From Streptococcus sp. 116-D4 (GTDB taxonomy: Bacteria; Bacillota; Bacilli; Lactobacillales; Streptococcaceae), in contig NZ_AP021887.1 of NCBI RefSeq assembly GCF_009731465.1, positions 1,110,001-1,174,000 on the forward strand: a DNA stretch of 64,000 bases, read 5' to 3'. The notes under the pieces are model-generated. The model was not told the origin of the DNA. It saw nothing but the letters and a program-made list of their open reading frames with translations, and searched no databases. How positions within the stretch are numbered: position 1 is the stretch's first letter; each line of letters opens with the position of its first letter. Of the stretch, positions 1 to 13,987 are shown piece after piece. A program made the translations under genes and the position numbers.

Positions 1-1178
<1,178 letters not shown>

Positions 1179-1212
1179 TTACTCTCCTTTGAGTTAAATT
1201 ATTTTACACCTC

Positions 1213-1242
1213 TATGATACATCAAAAACCCTTCTTTTTCAA
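1213..1242 (-). promoter_or_regulatory. eno promoter
   Basis: On the minus strand TTGAAA (1242-1237) and TATCAT (1219-1214) are separated by 17 bp, about 40 bp before the eno start codon. A sigma-70 type promoter, placed by eye. Confidence 0.65.
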
Positions 1243-1323
1243 GAAAAAACGTTATCTTTGTGCAAATTTTCCTTAACTTTATAAAGTAATCGCTTTCTTT
1301 TACCTGTTTTATTCTAACTTTTA

Positions 1324-1341
1324 TGATATACTGTTTTCATG
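1324..1341 (+). promoter_or_regulatory. Extended -10 fused to start codon (leaderless)
   Basis: TGATATACT (1324-1332) is an extended -10 element. Exactly six bases separate it from the ATG at 1339, so transcription should begin at or next to the A of the start codon. There is no Shine-Dalgarno sequence. The same geometry occurs at ligA, the ABC-F gene, mutY and coaB in this window. Confidence 0.65.
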
Positions 1342-1785
1342 ACAGATTTATCAAAACAATTACTTGAAAAAGCTCATGGTGGGCCAAAATTAAATCCGGA
1401 TGAGCAAAGACGCTATCTTGGTACCTTTGAGGAAAGAGTTCTTGGATATGCAGATATCGACACAGCAAATAGCCCTCAACTAGAAAAAGGATTTTTATCT
1501 ATTTTAGAAAACCTTCAGGAAAAAGCAGAGCCACTATTTGTGAAGATTTCACCAACTATCGAATTCGATAAGCAAGTTTTCTACTTAAAAGAAGCTAAAG
1601 AAACTGATAGTCAAGCTACCATTGTATCTGAAGAGCATACTTCTTCTCCTTTTGGCCTGATTATCCACACTAATACACCAGTTCAAGTAGAAGAAAAGGA
1701 TCTTCGACTTGCTTTTGCAAAACTTTGGGAAGGTAAAAAGGAAGAACCAGCCAAAACATCCTTGTGGAAGAAATGGTTTGGCTAA
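1339..1785 (+). CDS. DUF1694 (YueI-like) family protein
   Basis: A 148-residue cytosolic protein with no signal peptide or membrane segment. It resembles the YueI/DUF1694 family of Firmicutes, whose function is not established; recognition rests on overall sequence ([13 protein letters not shown] near residue 29, then a central [10 protein letters not shown] strand and a lysine/tryptophan-rich C-terminus). The start is fixed by the -10 element six bases upstream, which predicts a leaderless mRNA. It diverges from eno and its stop codon overlaps the stop of the convergent glycerate kinase gene by four bases, leaving no room for a terminator between them. Confidence 0.8.
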   Translation: MTDLSKQLLEKAHGGPKLNPDEQRRYLGTFEERVLGYADIDTANSPQLEKGFLSILENLQEKAEPLFVKISPTIEFDKQVFYLKEAKETDSQATIVSEEHTSSPFGLIIHTNTPVQVEEKDLRLAFAKLWEGKKEEPAKTSLWKKWFG

Positions 1786-2897
1786 ATCTTGCGCATATTT
1801 AATAAATGTCCAATATTGGCGGCTATGTGTTCCAAATAAAGACCGGCATTTTTTAAACTATCTTCTAAAGGTTCACTTTTCTCTAAAATAGAAAAGGCGG
1901 CTTGGATATTTTCAAATGGTAGGGGAGGTAAATCTTCAGCAAGACTACCACAGATAGCAATGACAGGAACTCCGACAGGGGTTCTTTTTGCAACACCGAT
2001 AGGCGCTTTACCTGCTAAACTTTGACGATCTAGCCTTCCTTCTCCTACAACAACCAAGTCAGCATGTAAAACTTTCTTATCAAAGTTGATTAGGTCCAAG
2101 CAGGTATCTATTCCAGACACAATCTCAGCCGAAGCAAAGGCACACAAACCACCAGCAAGGCCTCCACCAGCTCCTGCTCCTTTAATTTTCAATGTTGCAG
2201 GTGAGATTTTTTCATAAAAGTCTTGGATTGCTTGATCGACATCTGCAAACATAGTCGGATCTAGGCCTTTTTGTTTGCCAAAAATATAAGTCGAACCTTG
2301 AGGACCGCATAAGAGACTATCGACATCTGCTAAAATATGAATTTGAACACCTTCAGGAATTTCATAACGATTTTCTGTTGAAACAGAAGCTAAATTTAGT
2401 AAGGACTGACCGCAAGCGGGCAAGACATTTCCATTCCTATCATGAAATTGATAACCTAAACCAGCAGCAATCCCCAGTCCTCCATCATTACTAGCCGTAC
2501 CACCAACGCCAATATAGATTTCTTTAATCTCTTGACTAATGAGGTGGCGAATCAATTCTCCAATACCACAAGTTTGGATTTGAAGTAGCACTCGTTTCTC
2601 TAGCGGTATTTTTCCAAGGCCGACCAAATCAGCAACTTCAAATAGTGCCAGTTCCCTTTTTTGAAAATAGCGCATGGCTTCTTTTTGACCAAAAGGTCCT
2701 GTCACTTGAATCCATTTTTCTTCAAGATCAAGAGAGTGTCGGATAGCATCTACAGTGCCTTCTCCACCATCACCAACAGGGCAGAGGAGACATTCTACAT
2801 CCGCTATCGATTGTTGGAAGCCTCTTTTAATAGCTTCAGCAACCTGCTCTGCGGTCAAGCTTTCTTTAAACGAATCTGGCGCAATTACAATCTTCAT
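1782..2897 (-). CDS. glxK: Glycerate kinase
   Basis: Phosphorylates glycerate and so feeds it into lower glycolysis. The 371 residues have the normal length of the type I glycerate kinase family and open with [16 protein letters not shown]. Glycine-rich family signatures are visible: [10 protein letters not shown] at about 39-48, [13 protein letters not shown] at about 130-142, [12 protein letters not shown] at about 240-251 and [14 protein letters not shown] at about 284-297. Its start overlaps the stop of the upstream SerB-like gene by four bases (ATGA type), so the two are translationally coupled. Which family member (glxK or garK) is meant is a naming matter only. Confidence 0.93.
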   Translation of the reverse strand: MKIVIAPDSFKESLTAEQVAEAIKRGFQQSIADVECLLCPVGDGGEGTVDAIRHSLDLEEKWIQVTGPFGQKEAMRYFQKRELALFEVADLVGLGKIPLEKRVLLQIQTCGIGELIRHLISQEIKEIYIGVGGTASNDGGLGIAAGLGYQFHDRNGNVLPACGQSLLNLASVSTENRYEIPEGVQIHILADVDSLLCGPQGSTYIFGKQKGLDPTMFADVDQAIQDFYEKISPATLKIKGAGAGGGLAGGLCAFASAEIVSGIDTCLDLINFDKKVLHADLVVVGEGRLDRQSLAGKAPIGVAKRTPVGVPVIAICGSLAEDLPPLPFENIQAAFSILEKSEPLEDSLKNAGLYLEHIAANIGHLLNMRKI

Positions 2898-3550
2898 ATT
2901 TTCCCTCGTTCTAAACAGTCAATCAAAGAAAGAACTTCAAAAAAATCCCTCTTGTCAACATGATGTGGTATTTCTTTTTTCAGCACTTCTTTGGCACAAA
3001 AAGCAATTCCTAGTCCTGCTGATTTTAACATTAATAGATCATTGGCTCCATCACCGATTGCAAGTGTTCTTTCTTTAGGGACTTTGAGTTCCTTTCTCCA
3101 TTGTTCTAAAATATCTTTTTTGACCTCAGGATTTATAATTTGTCCAATCAATTTCCCTGTTATAAAGCCATCTTTGACTTCAAGTTGGTTAGCAGAAAAA
3201 TAGGCAATGCCAAGAGATTTTGCTAATCTTTCAACTATTGGTGTAAAACCACCGGACACCAGACCAACTAGAATGCCATTCTTTTGGAGAATAGAGATAA
3301 ATTTCTGTGCATTTGGCGTTAGATGAATAGACTTAAAAACTTTATCAAAGACCGAAACAGGAAGACCTTCCAACAAGGACACTCTTTTTCTTAAACTACT
3401 TTCAAAGTTCAACTCTCCTCTCATTGCCCGACTTGTAATCTGCGAAATTTCCTCCTCACGACCTACTTCTCTTCCCAACAAATCAATCACTTCTTCTAGG
3501 ATTAAGGTCCCATCGACATCCATAACACACAAGCCTTTTACTTGAGACAT
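2894..3550 (-). CDS. serB: SerB-like HAD phosphatase
   Basis: Haloacid-dehalogenase phosphatase of the phosphoserine phosphatase type, expected to release serine from phosphoserine. 218 residues. Motif I is DVDGTL (nucleophile D11, acid D13), motif II is the serine of LVSGG (S99) and motif III is [16 protein letters not shown] from about residue 166, with the cap domain between residues 20 and 80. Linked by a four-base overlap to glycerate kinase, which fits a role in the 3-phosphoglycerate/serine branch. Substrate is inferred from family; other phosphoester substrates are possible. Confidence 0.82.
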   Translation of the reverse strand: MSQVKGLCVMDVDGTLILEEVIDLLGREVGREEEISQITSRAMRGELNFESSLRKRVSLLEGLPVSVFDKVFKSIHLTPNAQKFISILQKNGILVGLVSGGFTPIVERLAKSLGIAYFSANQLEVKDGFITGKLIGQIINPEVKKDILEQWRKELKVPKERTLAIGDGANDLLMLKSAGLGIAFCAKEVLKKEIPHHVDKRDFFEVLSLIDCLERGKI

Positions 3551-3573
3551 CAGTTCTCCTCTCTAAACAGCCC

Positions 3574-3604
3574 AAAAATCGTATGAAGTCATCATACGAT
3601 TTTA
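3574..3604 (-). terminator. Terminator after glgA
   Basis: A perfect 12-bp stem (AAAATCGTATGA and its complement) with a five-base loop, followed on the minus strand by TTTTT. It separates the glycogen operon from the serB-glycerate kinase pair and could also act on the opposite strand. Confidence 0.8.
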
Positions 3605-3608
3605 TCTA

Positions 3609-5042
3609 TTAATTAACCAAACTATAGTACAAGTCAAGGTATGACTTGCAGGCTGTATCCCATGAGAAATCACACTCCATAGCTTGTTTTTGTAGATTTC
3701 TCCAAACATCAGGATGGTTTCTATACAAGTCCAATGCTGTTTGGAAAGTCCAATTTAACCAGTAAGGAGATAGGTTGTCAAAGCTAAAGCCAGTACCGCT
3801 TCCTTCAATTGGATTGAAAGCGCGAACGGTATCTCGTAAGCCACCAACTTCATGAACCAATGGCAAAGTACCGTAACGCATAGCCATCATTTGAGACAAG
3901 CCACACGGTTCAAAACGACTTGGCATGAGGAAGAGATCACAAGCAGCGTAGATTTCTTGAGCTAGTTTGACATCAAAAGTGATATTTGCTGATAGCTTGT
4001 CTGGGTAAATCTGAGCAAACCATGAGAAAGTTCCTTCAAAGGCTGGATCGCCAGTTCCCAAAAGAACAATCTGAACATCTTCTTGCAAGATATGGTGGAG
4101 ACTTTCGACCACCACATCAAAACCTTTTTGACGTGTCAAACGAGAAACAATTCCCACCAGAGGAACATCAGCTCGAATTGGCAAACCAACTCTCTCTTGT
4201 AATTTTGCCTTATTTTGGGCTTTGCCAGACAAATCTTCCTGATTAAAATGATAGTCTAGAAGAGCATCCGTCTGAGGATTATAAAGGTCAGCATCAATCC
4301 CATTCACGATACCAGAAACTTTACCAGACTCCATTCGAAGAATCTGATCTAAGTTACATCCGAACTGACTAGTCATAATTTCATGAGCATAGCTAGGCGA
4401 AACGGTTGACACACGGTCTGCGTAAAGAATTCCAGCCTTCATCCAGTTCAGACAGTTGTTCCAGCGAAGGGTCCCATCTGCATAACGTTCAAAGCCGACT
4501 CCAAACAAATCACCCAACATTCCTTCTGAGAATTGTCCTTGGAATTCCAAATTGTGAATGGTTAAAACTGTTTTAATGCCCTCATAGGCTTGAATCCAAC
4601 GATATTTTTCCTTTAACAAGAAAGGAATCATTGCTGTATGATAGTCATGAACATGAAGAAGATCAGGAATAAAGTCAATCCTTTCCATAGCCTCAATGGC
4701 AGCCAGTTGGAAAAAGGCAAAGCGTTCTCCGTCATCAAAATCACCGTAAACATGCCCACGGAAGAAATAATATTGGTTGTCAATAAAGTAGAAGGTTACA
4801 CCATTTAACACTGTTTTCTTAATTCCACAATACTGTCTGCGCCAACCAACACTCACCTCAAAATGAAGAACATCTTCAATCTGATTTCCAAATTTAGCCT
4901 CTACCATGTCATAGTAGGGTAAAATTACTGCAACTTCGTGCCCCGCTTTTACCAGTGATTTGGGAAGAGCGCCAATAACGTCTCCCAAACCACCTGTTTT
5001 TGAAAAGGGTGCACCCTCAGCTGCTACAAATAAAATTTTCAT
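3609..5042 (-). CDS. glgA: Glycogen synthase
   Basis: Transfers glucose from ADP-glucose to the growing alpha-1,4-glucan. 477 residues, the usual length for a bacterial GT5 glycogen synthase. The N-terminal ADP-glucose site KTGGLGDV starts at residue 15, [11 protein letters not shown] lies near residue 130, and the C-terminal Rossmann half has [10 protein letters not shown] and the catalytic [14 protein letters not shown] with a following GGLRDTV. Last gene of the overlapping glgB-glgC-glgD-glgA operon: its ATG overlaps the end of glgD by four bases. A strong terminator follows. Confidence 0.97.
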   Translation of the reverse strand: MKILFVAAEGAPFSKTGGLGDVIGALPKSLVKAGHEVAVILPYYDMVEAKFGNQIEDVLHFEVSVGWRRQYCGIKKTVLNGVTFYFIDNQYYFFRGHVYGDFDDGERFAFFQLAAIEAMERIDFIPDLLHVHDYHTAMIPFLLKEKYRWIQAYEGIKTVLTIHNLEFQGQFSEGMLGDLFGVGFERYADGTLRWNNCLNWMKAGILYADRVSTVSPSYAHEIMTSQFGCNLDQILRMESGKVSGIVNGIDADLYNPQTDALLDYHFNQEDLSGKAQNKAKLQERVGLPIRADVPLVGIVSRLTRQKGFDVVVESLHHILQEDVQIVLLGTGDPAFEGTFSWFAQIYPDKLSANITFDVKLAQEIYAACDLFLMPSRFEPCGLSQMMAMRYGTLPLVHEVGGLRDTVRAFNPIEGSGTGFSFDNLSPYWLNWTFQTALDLYRNHPDVWRNLQKQAMECDFSWDTACKSYLDLYYSLVN

Positions 5043-6178
5043 GAATGAATATCCTCTGTTACTTTAGCACCTTTCTTAACGACGACTGGTTGTTCTGCAG
5101 TTCCACGGATCACAACTCCATCCGCAACTTCAACACCCTTGTCCAAGATCGCATACTCTACCTGAGCACCTTCTCCAATAGCAACACGAGGGAACAAGAT
5201 GCTATCTTTAACCAAGCTATCCTTATGGATATGAATATTACGAGATAGAACAGAATTAGCCACTTGACCTTCAATAATACTACCAGAGGCAAACTGAGAA
5301 GTGCTTACCTTAGATGTATTGGCATAATAAGTTGGCTCTTCGTTTTTGACCTTTGTATAAATCTTTTGATTTGGTGAGAAGAGAGAGTAGAATTTTTGTG
5401 ATTCAAGCATATCAATATTCGCTTGATAATATGACTCTACAGAATGAATGTTGGCTAGGTATCCTGTGTACTCGTAGGCAAAAGCGCCTTCTTTTGCAGC
5501 CAAATCTCGTAAAACATAGCGCAATTTCTCTGGATGTTCTTTCTTAGCTTCTTCTTCTAAGCGTTCAATCAACCATGGCGTATCAACAACAAAAATATCT
5601 GTGGACATATTGTAAACTTCATCTGCAGATTTGCTATCAAAGAGTTTATGTGAACGGACATGGTCTGTTTCATCCACTTCTAAGATTGCATTTACTTCTG
5701 AAATATATTTTTTAGGTAGTTTTTTATAAACGACAGTGATAGGCCCTTTTGTTGTACTATGTAGATGGAAAACTTGGTTCAAATCAATATTAATCAAAAC
5801 ATCACAGTTGAGTGAAACTGTTTGGTTTGAGCCAGAACGTTTCAAATATGTAAGAAGCTGTTGGTAGTATTCTTTTCCAACTGTACTACTTTCCACACGG
5901 GTATTGTAAATACCTAGATAGTAGTGGCTAAGAAGAGTTGACAATCCCCACTCACGTCCAGAACGGATATGGTCAAAGACTGAACTGATATTGTCTTGTT
6001 GGAAAATACCAAAGATACTACGGACACCTGCATTAGCAAGACTTGAAAGTGGGAAGTCAATCAAGCGATATTTGCCACCAAATGGCAAACTAGCTACTGG
6101 ACGGTGGTCTGTCAGTGTTGACATATCATGAAAACCAACTGTGTTTCCTAAAATGGCAGAATATTTATCAATCTTCAT
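5039..6178 (-). CDS. glgD: ADP-glucose pyrophosphorylase, GlgD subunit
   Basis: Regulatory or accessory subunit of the Firmicute GlgC/GlgD ADP-glucose pyrophosphorylase. 379 residues. It keeps the nucleotidyltransferase fold ([19 protein letters not shown] near residue 34, C-terminal left-handed beta-helix repeats such as VARGE-like GEGAQVEY turns) but the N-terminal glycine-rich GGGxGTRL nucleotide loop of active enzymes is replaced by [14 protein letters not shown], which is the hallmark of GlgD. It overlaps both glgC (upstream) and glgA (downstream), so expression is coupled. Confidence 0.95.
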   Translation of the reverse strand: MKIDKYSAILGNTVGFHDMSTLTDHRPVASLPFGGKYRLIDFPLSSLANAGVRSIFGIFQQDNISSVFDHIRSGREWGLSTLLSHYYLGIYNTRVESSTVGKEYYQQLLTYLKRSGSNQTVSLNCDVLINIDLNQVFHLHSTTKGPITVVYKKLPKKYISEVNAILEVDETDHVRSHKLFDSKSADEVYNMSTDIFVVDTPWLIERLEEEAKKEHPEKLRYVLRDLAAKEGAFAYEYTGYLANIHSVESYYQANIDMLESQKFYSLFSPNQKIYTKVKNEEPTYYANTSKVSTSQFASGSIIEGQVANSVLSRNIHIHKDSLVKDSILFPRVAIGEGAQVEYAILDKGVEVADGVVIRGTAEQPVVVKKGAKVTEDIHS

Positions 6179-7310
6179 CTGTTGCTACCCCCACTACTTC
6201 ATCATATCCTACAACTTGTACTTCTTCTGTTCCATCAATTTCGACACCATCTGCAATAATAGCACCTTCTCCGATAATCGCACGTTTAATTTTAGCTCCG
6301 TGTCCAATAATAGCACCACTCATGATAACTGAATCAACAACTTCTGCCCCTTCACGAACTTGCGCACCTGTTGAAAGGATTGAATGTTTAACAGTTCCAT
6401 CAACGAAACATCCGTCTACAACTAATGAATCTTCCACATCAGCATTTGCCCCAAGGAAGTTTGGTGGTGAAATTAAGTTTCTTGAGTAAATCTTCCATTG
6501 ACGGTTACGGCTATCCAAGGCATTTTCTGGTGAAATATATTCCATGTTAGCTTCCCAAAGCGATTCAATCGTACCGACGTCCTTCCAATAACCATTAAAT
6601 TCGTATGCATAGACACTTTCACCTGACTCAAGGTAATTTGGAATGACATTTTTACCGAAGTCTGACATATCGACATTGCTCTTTTCAGCAGCAACCAACA
6701 TATTGCGGAGACGTTGCCAATCAAAGATGTAAATCCCCATAGATGCTTTAGTAGATTTAGGTTGAGCTGGTTTCTCTTCAAATTCTACAATACGATTGTT
6801 TGCATCTGTATTCATGATCCCAAAACGACTAGCTTCTTTCAAAGGAACATCAAGAACTGCTACTGTCAAGCTGGCATTATTATCCTTGTGAGACTGGAGC
6901 ATATCATCATAGTCCATTTTGTAGATATGGTCCCCAGACAGAATCAAGACATACTCAGGATTAACACTGTCGATATAGTCGATATTTTGGTAAATAGCGT
7001 GACTAGTCCCTTCAAACCAACGATTCCCTTCACTTGCAGAATAAGGTTGAAGAATAGAGACACCAGAATTGATACCGTCTAGTCCCCAGCTTGAACCATT
7101 CCCAATATGGTTGTTGAGAGCAAGTGGTTGGTACTGTGTAATGACTCCAACATTGCTGATGCCTGAGTTGGCACAGTTTGAAAGAGCAAAGTCAATGATA
7201 CGATAGCGCCCACCAAATTGCACAGCTGGTTTTGCAATGCTTTGAGTGAGTTTACCGAGACGAGTTCCTTGCCCACCAGCAAGAATCAAAGCTAACATTT
7301 CATTCTTCAT
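6168..7310 (-). CDS. glgC: ADP-glucose pyrophosphorylase, catalytic subunit
   Basis: Makes ADP-glucose from glucose-1-phosphate and ATP, the committed step of glycogen synthesis. 380 residues. The nucleotide loop [14 protein letters not shown] starts at about residue 8, followed by [34 protein letters not shown] and [16 protein letters not shown] are further family landmarks, and the C-terminus shows hexapeptide beta-helix repeats ([20 protein letters not shown]). It pairs with the loop-less GlgD encoded next. Its start lies 11 bases inside the end of glgB. Confidence 0.97.
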   Translation of the reverse strand: MKNEMLALILAGGQGTRLGKLTQSIAKPAVQFGGRYRIIDFALSNCANSGISNVGVITQYQPLALNNHIGNGSSWGLDGINSGVSILQPYSASEGNRWFEGTSHAIYQNIDYIDSVNPEYVLILSGDHIYKMDYDDMLQSHKDNNASLTVAVLDVPLKEASRFGIMNTDANNRIVEFEEKPAQPKSTKASMGIYIFDWQRLRNMLVAAEKSNVDMSDFGKNVIPNYLESGESVYAYEFNGYWKDVGTIESLWEANMEYISPENALDSRNRQWKIYSRNLISPPNFLGANADVEDSLVVDGCFVDGTVKHSILSTGAQVREGAEVVDSVIMSGAIIGHGAKIKRAIIGEGAIIADGVEIDGTEEVQVVGYDEVVGVATDED

Positions 7311-9228
7311 TTTCTACTCCTTTTTGGTTTTTACTTGTGACAGTTTTTGCAGATTTCAAGCGGCGTTTGATTTTCCATATACTTGCTCCCATAGCTGGTA
7401 GGGTAAAGGTTAAGGTCTGCCCATAATCTTTCCATAGTCCTTCTTGCGTTTGAACAGTTTGATTGTGTTCTTTCCAGACACCACCCCACTCTTCTAACTC
7501 AGTATTCCAGATTTCTTCGTAAATCCCTGCAACAGGAAGTCCGATTGTAAAATCTTTTCGTTCAACAGGTGCCATATTAAAAACACAGACTAACATATCG
7601 CCCTTTTTTCCCTTACGGATGAAGGACAGAACACTCTGGTCTCGATTATCCGCATCGATGATTTCAATACCATCATAGCTGTTATCAATTTCCCACAGAC
7701 AGCGGTGATCTTTGTAAAACTGGTTTAGCTGAGAAGTGAAATACTTCATCTTAGCATTCATTGGATCTTCTAGGTTAGACCATTCCAACTGTTCTTCAGA
7801 TTTCCATTCTAAAAATTGACCATATTCACTACCCATAAAGAGCAATTTTTTACCTGGGTGACAAATTTGATAGGTGTAGAGGTTTCTCAAACCAGCGAAT
7901 TGATTATAACGGTCCCCCCACATCTTGTGCATCATACTCTTCTTGCCGTGAACTACTTCATCGTGTGAGAATGGTAAGAGATAATTCTCCTTGAAGACAT
8001 ACATAAAGCTGAAAGTTACTAGGTTAAAGTCGTGTTTACGATAAATCGGATCTTCTTCGTAGAATCGGAGGATATCATTCATCCAGCCCATATTCCATTT
8101 GTAGTCAAATCCTAGACCATCTGAATCCTTAGTGTCAGTAATCTGAGTAGCGGATGAACTTTCCTCAGCTATCATCATAACGTCTGGATGAGCTTGTTTA
8201 ATGACATCATTCAAGCGTTGAAGGAAATGATATCCCTCGTAGTTGAGATTTCCGCCATCTTTATTAGGTGTCCATGGAGCATCATCGTAGTCAAGATAGA
8301 GCATGTTGCTCACTGCATCCACGCGAATACCATCAAGATGATAAAAGTCAATCCAAAACTTAATACTAGAAATCAAGAAGGACTGGACTTCATTCTTTCC
8401 AAGGTCAAAATTGAGTGCTCCCCAACCGTAGTTATGAGCTTTATTATGGTCTTGGTACTCAAAAGTCGGAGTTCCATCATAATAGGCCAAGGCATCATCA
8501 TTAATGGTGAAATGACCAGGTACCCAGTCTACAATAACGCCGATATTGTTTAAGTGACATTCCTCAACAAAATCTTGAAACTCTTCAGGGCGACCATAGG
8601 CATGCTCTAGAGCAAAGTAACCCATAAGCTGATAACCCCAACTCAAACCTAGTGGGTGTGACATCAAAGGCATAAACTCAATGTGAGTATAGTTCATTTC
8701 AACCAAGTAAGGAATGAGTTCGTCTTTCAATTGAGAAAAACTAAAAGGGCTGCCATCAGGATTTCTCTTCCATGACCCAGCATGGACTTCATAAATATTG
8801 ACAGGACGCTCTTCAAAGCTCAAGCGCTTTCTACGGGCTAGCCAGAGGCCATCCTTCCATTTTTTCTCTGGAATTTCTGTTAAAATAGCACCAGTCCCAG
8901 GTCTTGCCTCATACCGTAAAGCCAAAGGATCAATCTTCATCAGCTGATGACCATTTGCACGTGTGATATGGTATTTATAAATTTGGCCTTCTTGAGCAAG
9001 ACTGGTAAAGACTTTCCAGACTCCAAATTCATTCCGTTCCATCGGAATTTGATTTTCAACCCAATTGGTGAAATCCCCTACTAAGTGAACAGCCTGAGCA
9101 TTGGGTGCCCACACACGAAAAGTGTAGCCGTACTCACCATTTTTTTCATCCTTATGAGCCCCCAGATAGTGCTGGAGGTGAAAATTTTCACCTGTCATAA
9201 AGGTTTCCAAAGCTCTTTTCTTATCCAT
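7300..9228 (-). CDS. glgB: 1,4-alpha-glucan branching enzyme
   Basis: Introduces alpha-1,6 branches into glycogen. 642 residues: an N-terminal CBM48-type beta domain (about 25-115, [20 protein letters not shown]), then a GH13 barrel with [10 protein letters not shown] (about 231-240), nucleophile D304 in [12 protein letters not shown], acid/base E355 in [10 protein letters not shown] and [13 protein letters not shown], then a beta-sandwich tail. First gene of the glg operon; a GGAGGG ribosome site precedes the ATG, and a promoter with a CcpA-type site lies upstream. Confidence 0.97.
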   Translation of the reverse strand: MDKKRALETFMTGENFHLQHYLGAHKDEKNGEYGYTFRVWAPNAQAVHLVGDFTNWVENQIPMERNEFGVWKVFTSLAQEGQIYKYHITRANGHQLMKIDPLALRYEARPGTGAILTEIPEKKWKDGLWLARRKRLSFEERPVNIYEVHAGSWKRNPDGSPFSFSQLKDELIPYLVEMNYTHIEFMPLMSHPLGLSWGYQLMGYFALEHAYGRPEEFQDFVEECHLNNIGVIVDWVPGHFTINDDALAYYDGTPTFEYQDHNKAHNYGWGALNFDLGKNEVQSFLISSIKFWIDFYHLDGIRVDAVSNMLYLDYDDAPWTPNKDGGNLNYEGYHFLQRLNDVIKQAHPDVMMIAEESSSATQITDTKDSDGLGFDYKWNMGWMNDILRFYEEDPIYRKHDFNLVTFSFMYVFKENYLLPFSHDEVVHGKKSMMHKMWGDRYNQFAGLRNLYTYQICHPGKKLLFMGSEYGQFLEWKSEEQLEWSNLEDPMNAKMKYFTSQLNQFYKDHRCLWEIDNSYDGIEIIDADNRDQSVLSFIRKGKKGDMLVCVFNMAPVERKDFTIGLPVAGIYEEIWNTELEEWGGVWKEHNQTVQTQEGLWKDYGQTLTFTLPAMGASIWKIKRRLKSAKTVTSKNQKGVENEE

Positions 9229-9242
9229 ACACCCTCCTATTT

Positions 9243-9258
9243 CTGTAAGCGTTTTCTA
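9243..9258 (-). promoter_or_regulatory. cre (CcpA) site in glg leader
   Basis: The minus-strand sequence TAGAAAACGCTTACAG differs from the CcpA consensus WTGAAARCGYTTWCWN at one position. It lies between the glg -10 box and the glgB ribosome site, where a bound repressor would block initiation or elongation. Confidence 0.65.
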
Positions 9259-9265
9259 TAGATTT

Positions 9266-9294
9266 ATTATACTACCTTTTTAGGGAAGATTCAA
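9266..9294 (-). promoter_or_regulatory. glg operon promoter
   Basis: TTGAAT (9294-9289) and TATAAT (9271-9266), 17 bp apart on the minus strand, about 40 bp upstream of glgB. The rest of the 317-bp gap 9229-9545 holds only the pulA terminator and AT-rich sequence in which I see no gene. Confidence 0.75.
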
Positions 9295-9460
9295 GTAAAT
9301 TACAGAATTTGCAAAAAATTCTTTTGAAAGTCTTCAACAAATTCACTGACGTGTTCACTTGTAAATCAAGAAATTTTCAAACAGATTACGAAAACAAAAT
9401 GTTTTTTTACAATACTACCATAAAGTTCGTCATTTTGCTAATAAAAATATAATTTAGAGC

Positions 9461-9489
9461 AAAAAATAAACCAGGAAATAAATTTCCTG
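9461..9489 (-). terminator. Terminator after pulA
   Basis: Stem CAGGAAAT/ATTTCCTG (9472-9479 with 9482-9489) and a two-base loop, followed on the minus strand by GTTTATTTTTT. Located about 57 bp after the pullulanase stop codon. Confidence 0.6.
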
Positions 9490-9545
9490 ATTTTATTGTT
9501 TTAAGAGATACAGTACTGCAAATGAATTTAAATTGTAAATCTTTT

Positions 9546-11825
9546 CTACAAAACTTTGAAGACGCTGGCACTAACACCACTAACCATGTCTGTATCAGCT
9601 AAATGGCTATTGGTCACCAACAGTTCTAGATTTCCAGCATTTTCAAACTGGAAGTCCTGCTCTTTTGCATTAAAAACAACCAATAGATGTTCTTCTCCAT
9701 GAATTTCATAGACAAGCCAACCACTATGCTCGTGAGCTGAATGAACAAAGATATGATGGTAAATATCATCATAAGTAGTATAAGAAAAAGCACTGGTTTC
9801 GGTCTTCAATCGAATCATCTGACGGATAAAGTCAATACTGTCTTGCCGCTCATTCAGCAAGTCCCAGTTGACTTGATTCACACTATCTGGAGCATTATAG
9901 CTATTCATAGCACGTTCTCTATCATCATGGGTCAGCTCACCATTTTCACCAGTCGCAACCAGTTTGGTACGACCAAATTCTTGACCAATTTCCATAAAGG
10001 CCATCCCTTGCATGAGCAAATTCATGGCTGTGGCGGTTTCGACCTTGCGCATGATTTGCTCAGAACTTTGGTCTGGATGTAGGGTTGCCAACAAATCGTG
10101 AAGATTGTAATTGTCATGGGCCTCTACATAGTTTAGCACTTGATTTGGATGTGTATAGGTACCTAATTCACTACTTCCTAGGATTGCTTTGGCAAGAATT
10201 GGCTCTGTCGCAGCACCACTAACAAAACCTGACTTGATCGCACCGTAAACTTCTCCGCCTTTGACAGCATCACGCTGATTATCATTAAAGAAACCAATAT
10301 TTGGCATCTGGTAGGCATTGTCCTTGTTAGCCTTATCATAAGGCGCAAGACCTGTTCCCATATCCCATCCTTCTCCATAAAGGATAATGTTGGCGTCAAT
10401 TTCATCCAAACTTTGACGAATCATCTGCATGGTCTTGACATCATGAATCCCCATCAAGTCAAAACGGAAGCCGTCAATATTGTATTCCTGCACCCAGTAT
10501 AGTAGGGAATCAATCATATACTTGCGGAACATTTCGTGTTCGCTGGCTGTTTCATTTCCAACACCCGTTCCATTTTGGAAGGTACCGTCTAGATTCATAC
10601 GATAATAGTAATCAGGGACTGTTGTTTGGAAAGGTGCATCAACAACTGAGAAAGTATGATTATAAACCACATCCACAATGACACCAATACCTGCATCGTG
10701 ATAAGCTTGAACCATGGTCTTCAAATCTCGAATGACCTGAGCTGGATCATCTGGATTTGTTGAGAGGCTCGTTTCTGGTGCATTATAGTTTTGTGGATCA
10801 TAACCCCAATTGTAGGTTACATTGCCGTCCGCATCATATTCTTTATGACGATCTGCAATTGGTTGCAACTGAACATAATTGTAGCCCAGCTTCTTGATGT
10901 AATCGAAAGCAGTTGACTGACCGTACTGGTTAACTGTTCCAGTCTGAGCAGCACCTAAGAAAGTTCCTCTAAGATGTTCATCTACACCTGAGGTTGGTGA
11001 TTTGGTCAAATCACGAATATGCATTTCACAAATAACTGCCTTACATGGATTTGCCAAACGCCAAGTAGCATCTGAACCGTGCTTGACCTCAAAGTTTTCA
11101 ACTTGCTTTTCTTCAAAGCTCAGAATGGCAGAACGTTTGCCGTCAGGGCTGGTCGCAATTGTGTATGGGTCGCGTGTCAGTGTTTGGTGATGAGGGAATT
11201 GGACTTGATACTGATAAGCTTTGCCAGTCAAATCTTCCTCAACATCCAAACTCCAGACACCGATTGTATTGTCTTTATGATTATAAGAGTAGCTATTACC
11301 TCTCTCCATCTCAAAAGTCTTCCAAATAGGAGCATCGTTAGCAGCAGATTCATAAACGACAACCTGAACTTCTGTCGCTGTAGGAGCCCAAAGGGCAAAA
11401 TGGGCCTCATTGTCCTCTACACGGCAACCTAGTTCCCCTTGGTAACCCCAATGATGGTCAAAACTAGCACTGTTAATGGCCTTATCAAAGGCAAAAGGAT
11501 TTTGATTTTTGTAGAAAGGACTTGCAATAGCAGGATTTTCAGAGTAATAAATTCTGTCATCTCCTTCCAAAATCCAGACCTCCGTTAAAAGAGGATAGTG
11601 ATTAAAACGAATAGTGTATTCTTTACTGGTTTGGCCTGTGTGAACCACAAAATTCAAGCTTTCTAAGGCATGAGAACTTGGGTGTTCAAAGCTAAATAAG
11701 GCGCCAAAATAATCTTCTTTATAAGTCAGAAAATCAATTCGCTGGTCCTGACTTTTTACAAAAGAGCAAGTGTCGTATTCTCCATTCTTACGATGGTAAT
11801 GAACGCGCATGGGATAGTTATACAT
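9546..11825 (-). CDS. pulA: Type I pullulanase
   Basis: Debranches alpha-1,6 links of glycogen or pullulan-type glucans inside the cell (no signal peptide or wall anchor, unlike the large streptococcal surface pullulanase). The frame stays open to 11897 via a TTG, but the ATG at 11825 (MYNYPMRVHYHRKNGEYD) has an AGAAGGA ribosome site and gives 759 residues. N-terminal carbohydrate-binding domains are followed by the GH13 barrel: YNWGYDPQNYNAPE, DVVYNHTF, the nucleophile region GFRFDLMGIHD, the acid/base LYGEGWDMG and YVEAHDNYNLHD. Adjacent to and co-oriented with glg genes but with its own terminator, so probably a separate unit. Confidence 0.92.
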   Translation of the reverse strand: MYNYPMRVHYHRKNGEYDTCSFVKSQDQRIDFLTYKEDYFGALFSFEHPSSHALESLNFVVHTGQTSKEYTIRFNHYPLLTEVWILEGDDRIYYSENPAIASPFYKNQNPFAFDKAINSASFDHHWGYQGELGCRVEDNEAHFALWAPTATEVQVVVYESAANDAPIWKTFEMERGNSYSYNHKDNTIGVWSLDVEEDLTGKAYQYQVQFPHHQTLTRDPYTIATSPDGKRSAILSFEEKQVENFEVKHGSDATWRLANPCKAVICEMHIRDLTKSPTSGVDEHLRGTFLGAAQTGTVNQYGQSTAFDYIKKLGYNYVQLQPIADRHKEYDADGNVTYNWGYDPQNYNAPETSLSTNPDDPAQVIRDLKTMVQAYHDAGIGVIVDVVYNHTFSVVDAPFQTTVPDYYYRMNLDGTFQNGTGVGNETASEHEMFRKYMIDSLLYWVQEYNIDGFRFDLMGIHDVKTMQMIRQSLDEIDANIILYGEGWDMGTGLAPYDKANKDNAYQMPNIGFFNDNQRDAVKGGEVYGAIKSGFVSGAATEPILAKAILGSSELGTYTHPNQVLNYVEAHDNYNLHDLLATLHPDQSSEQIMRKVETATAMNLLMQGMAFMEIGQEFGRTKLVATGENGELTHDDRERAMNSYNAPDSVNQVNWDLLNERQDSIDFIRQMIRLKTETSAFSYTTYDDIYHHIFVHSAHEHSGWLVYEIHGEEHLLVVFNAKEQDFQFENAGNLELLVTNSHLADTDMVSGVSASVFKVL

Positions 11826-11936
11826 TTTTTTCCTTCTTACTTCTTGATTTGTTTCTATTTCATTAATAATTTTTGTCAATCTCGTCTCAATTAACAAACA
11901 TAGTCATATTATCTAAACTCTATTTTTAAACGATGA

Positions 11937-13910
<1,974 letters not shown>

Positions 13911-13917
13911 TAAACTA

Positions 13918-13984
13918 AGCCCTCCTCACAAACGAGAAGGGCTGAAAAAACACTTTGCTTGGAATTATTTTTGAAGTCCAAGCA
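13918..13984 (-). terminator. Hairpins between MFS gene and ligA
   Basis: Two stem-loops. TGCTTGGA/TCCAAGCA (13977-13984 with 13956-13963) is a perfect 8-bp stem followed on the minus strand by a TTTTTT run a few bases on, a plausible terminator for the MFS gene. A second stem of 10 bp with one G-U pair (13918-13927 with 13934-13943) lies just before the ligA promoter and has no U tract. Confidence 0.5.
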
Positions 13985-13987
13985 GAC

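Noticed and set aside
11826..11897. N-terminal extension of the pullulanase from a TTG
   Set aside because: The internal ATG at 11825 has a good ribosome site and gives the expected 759 residues.
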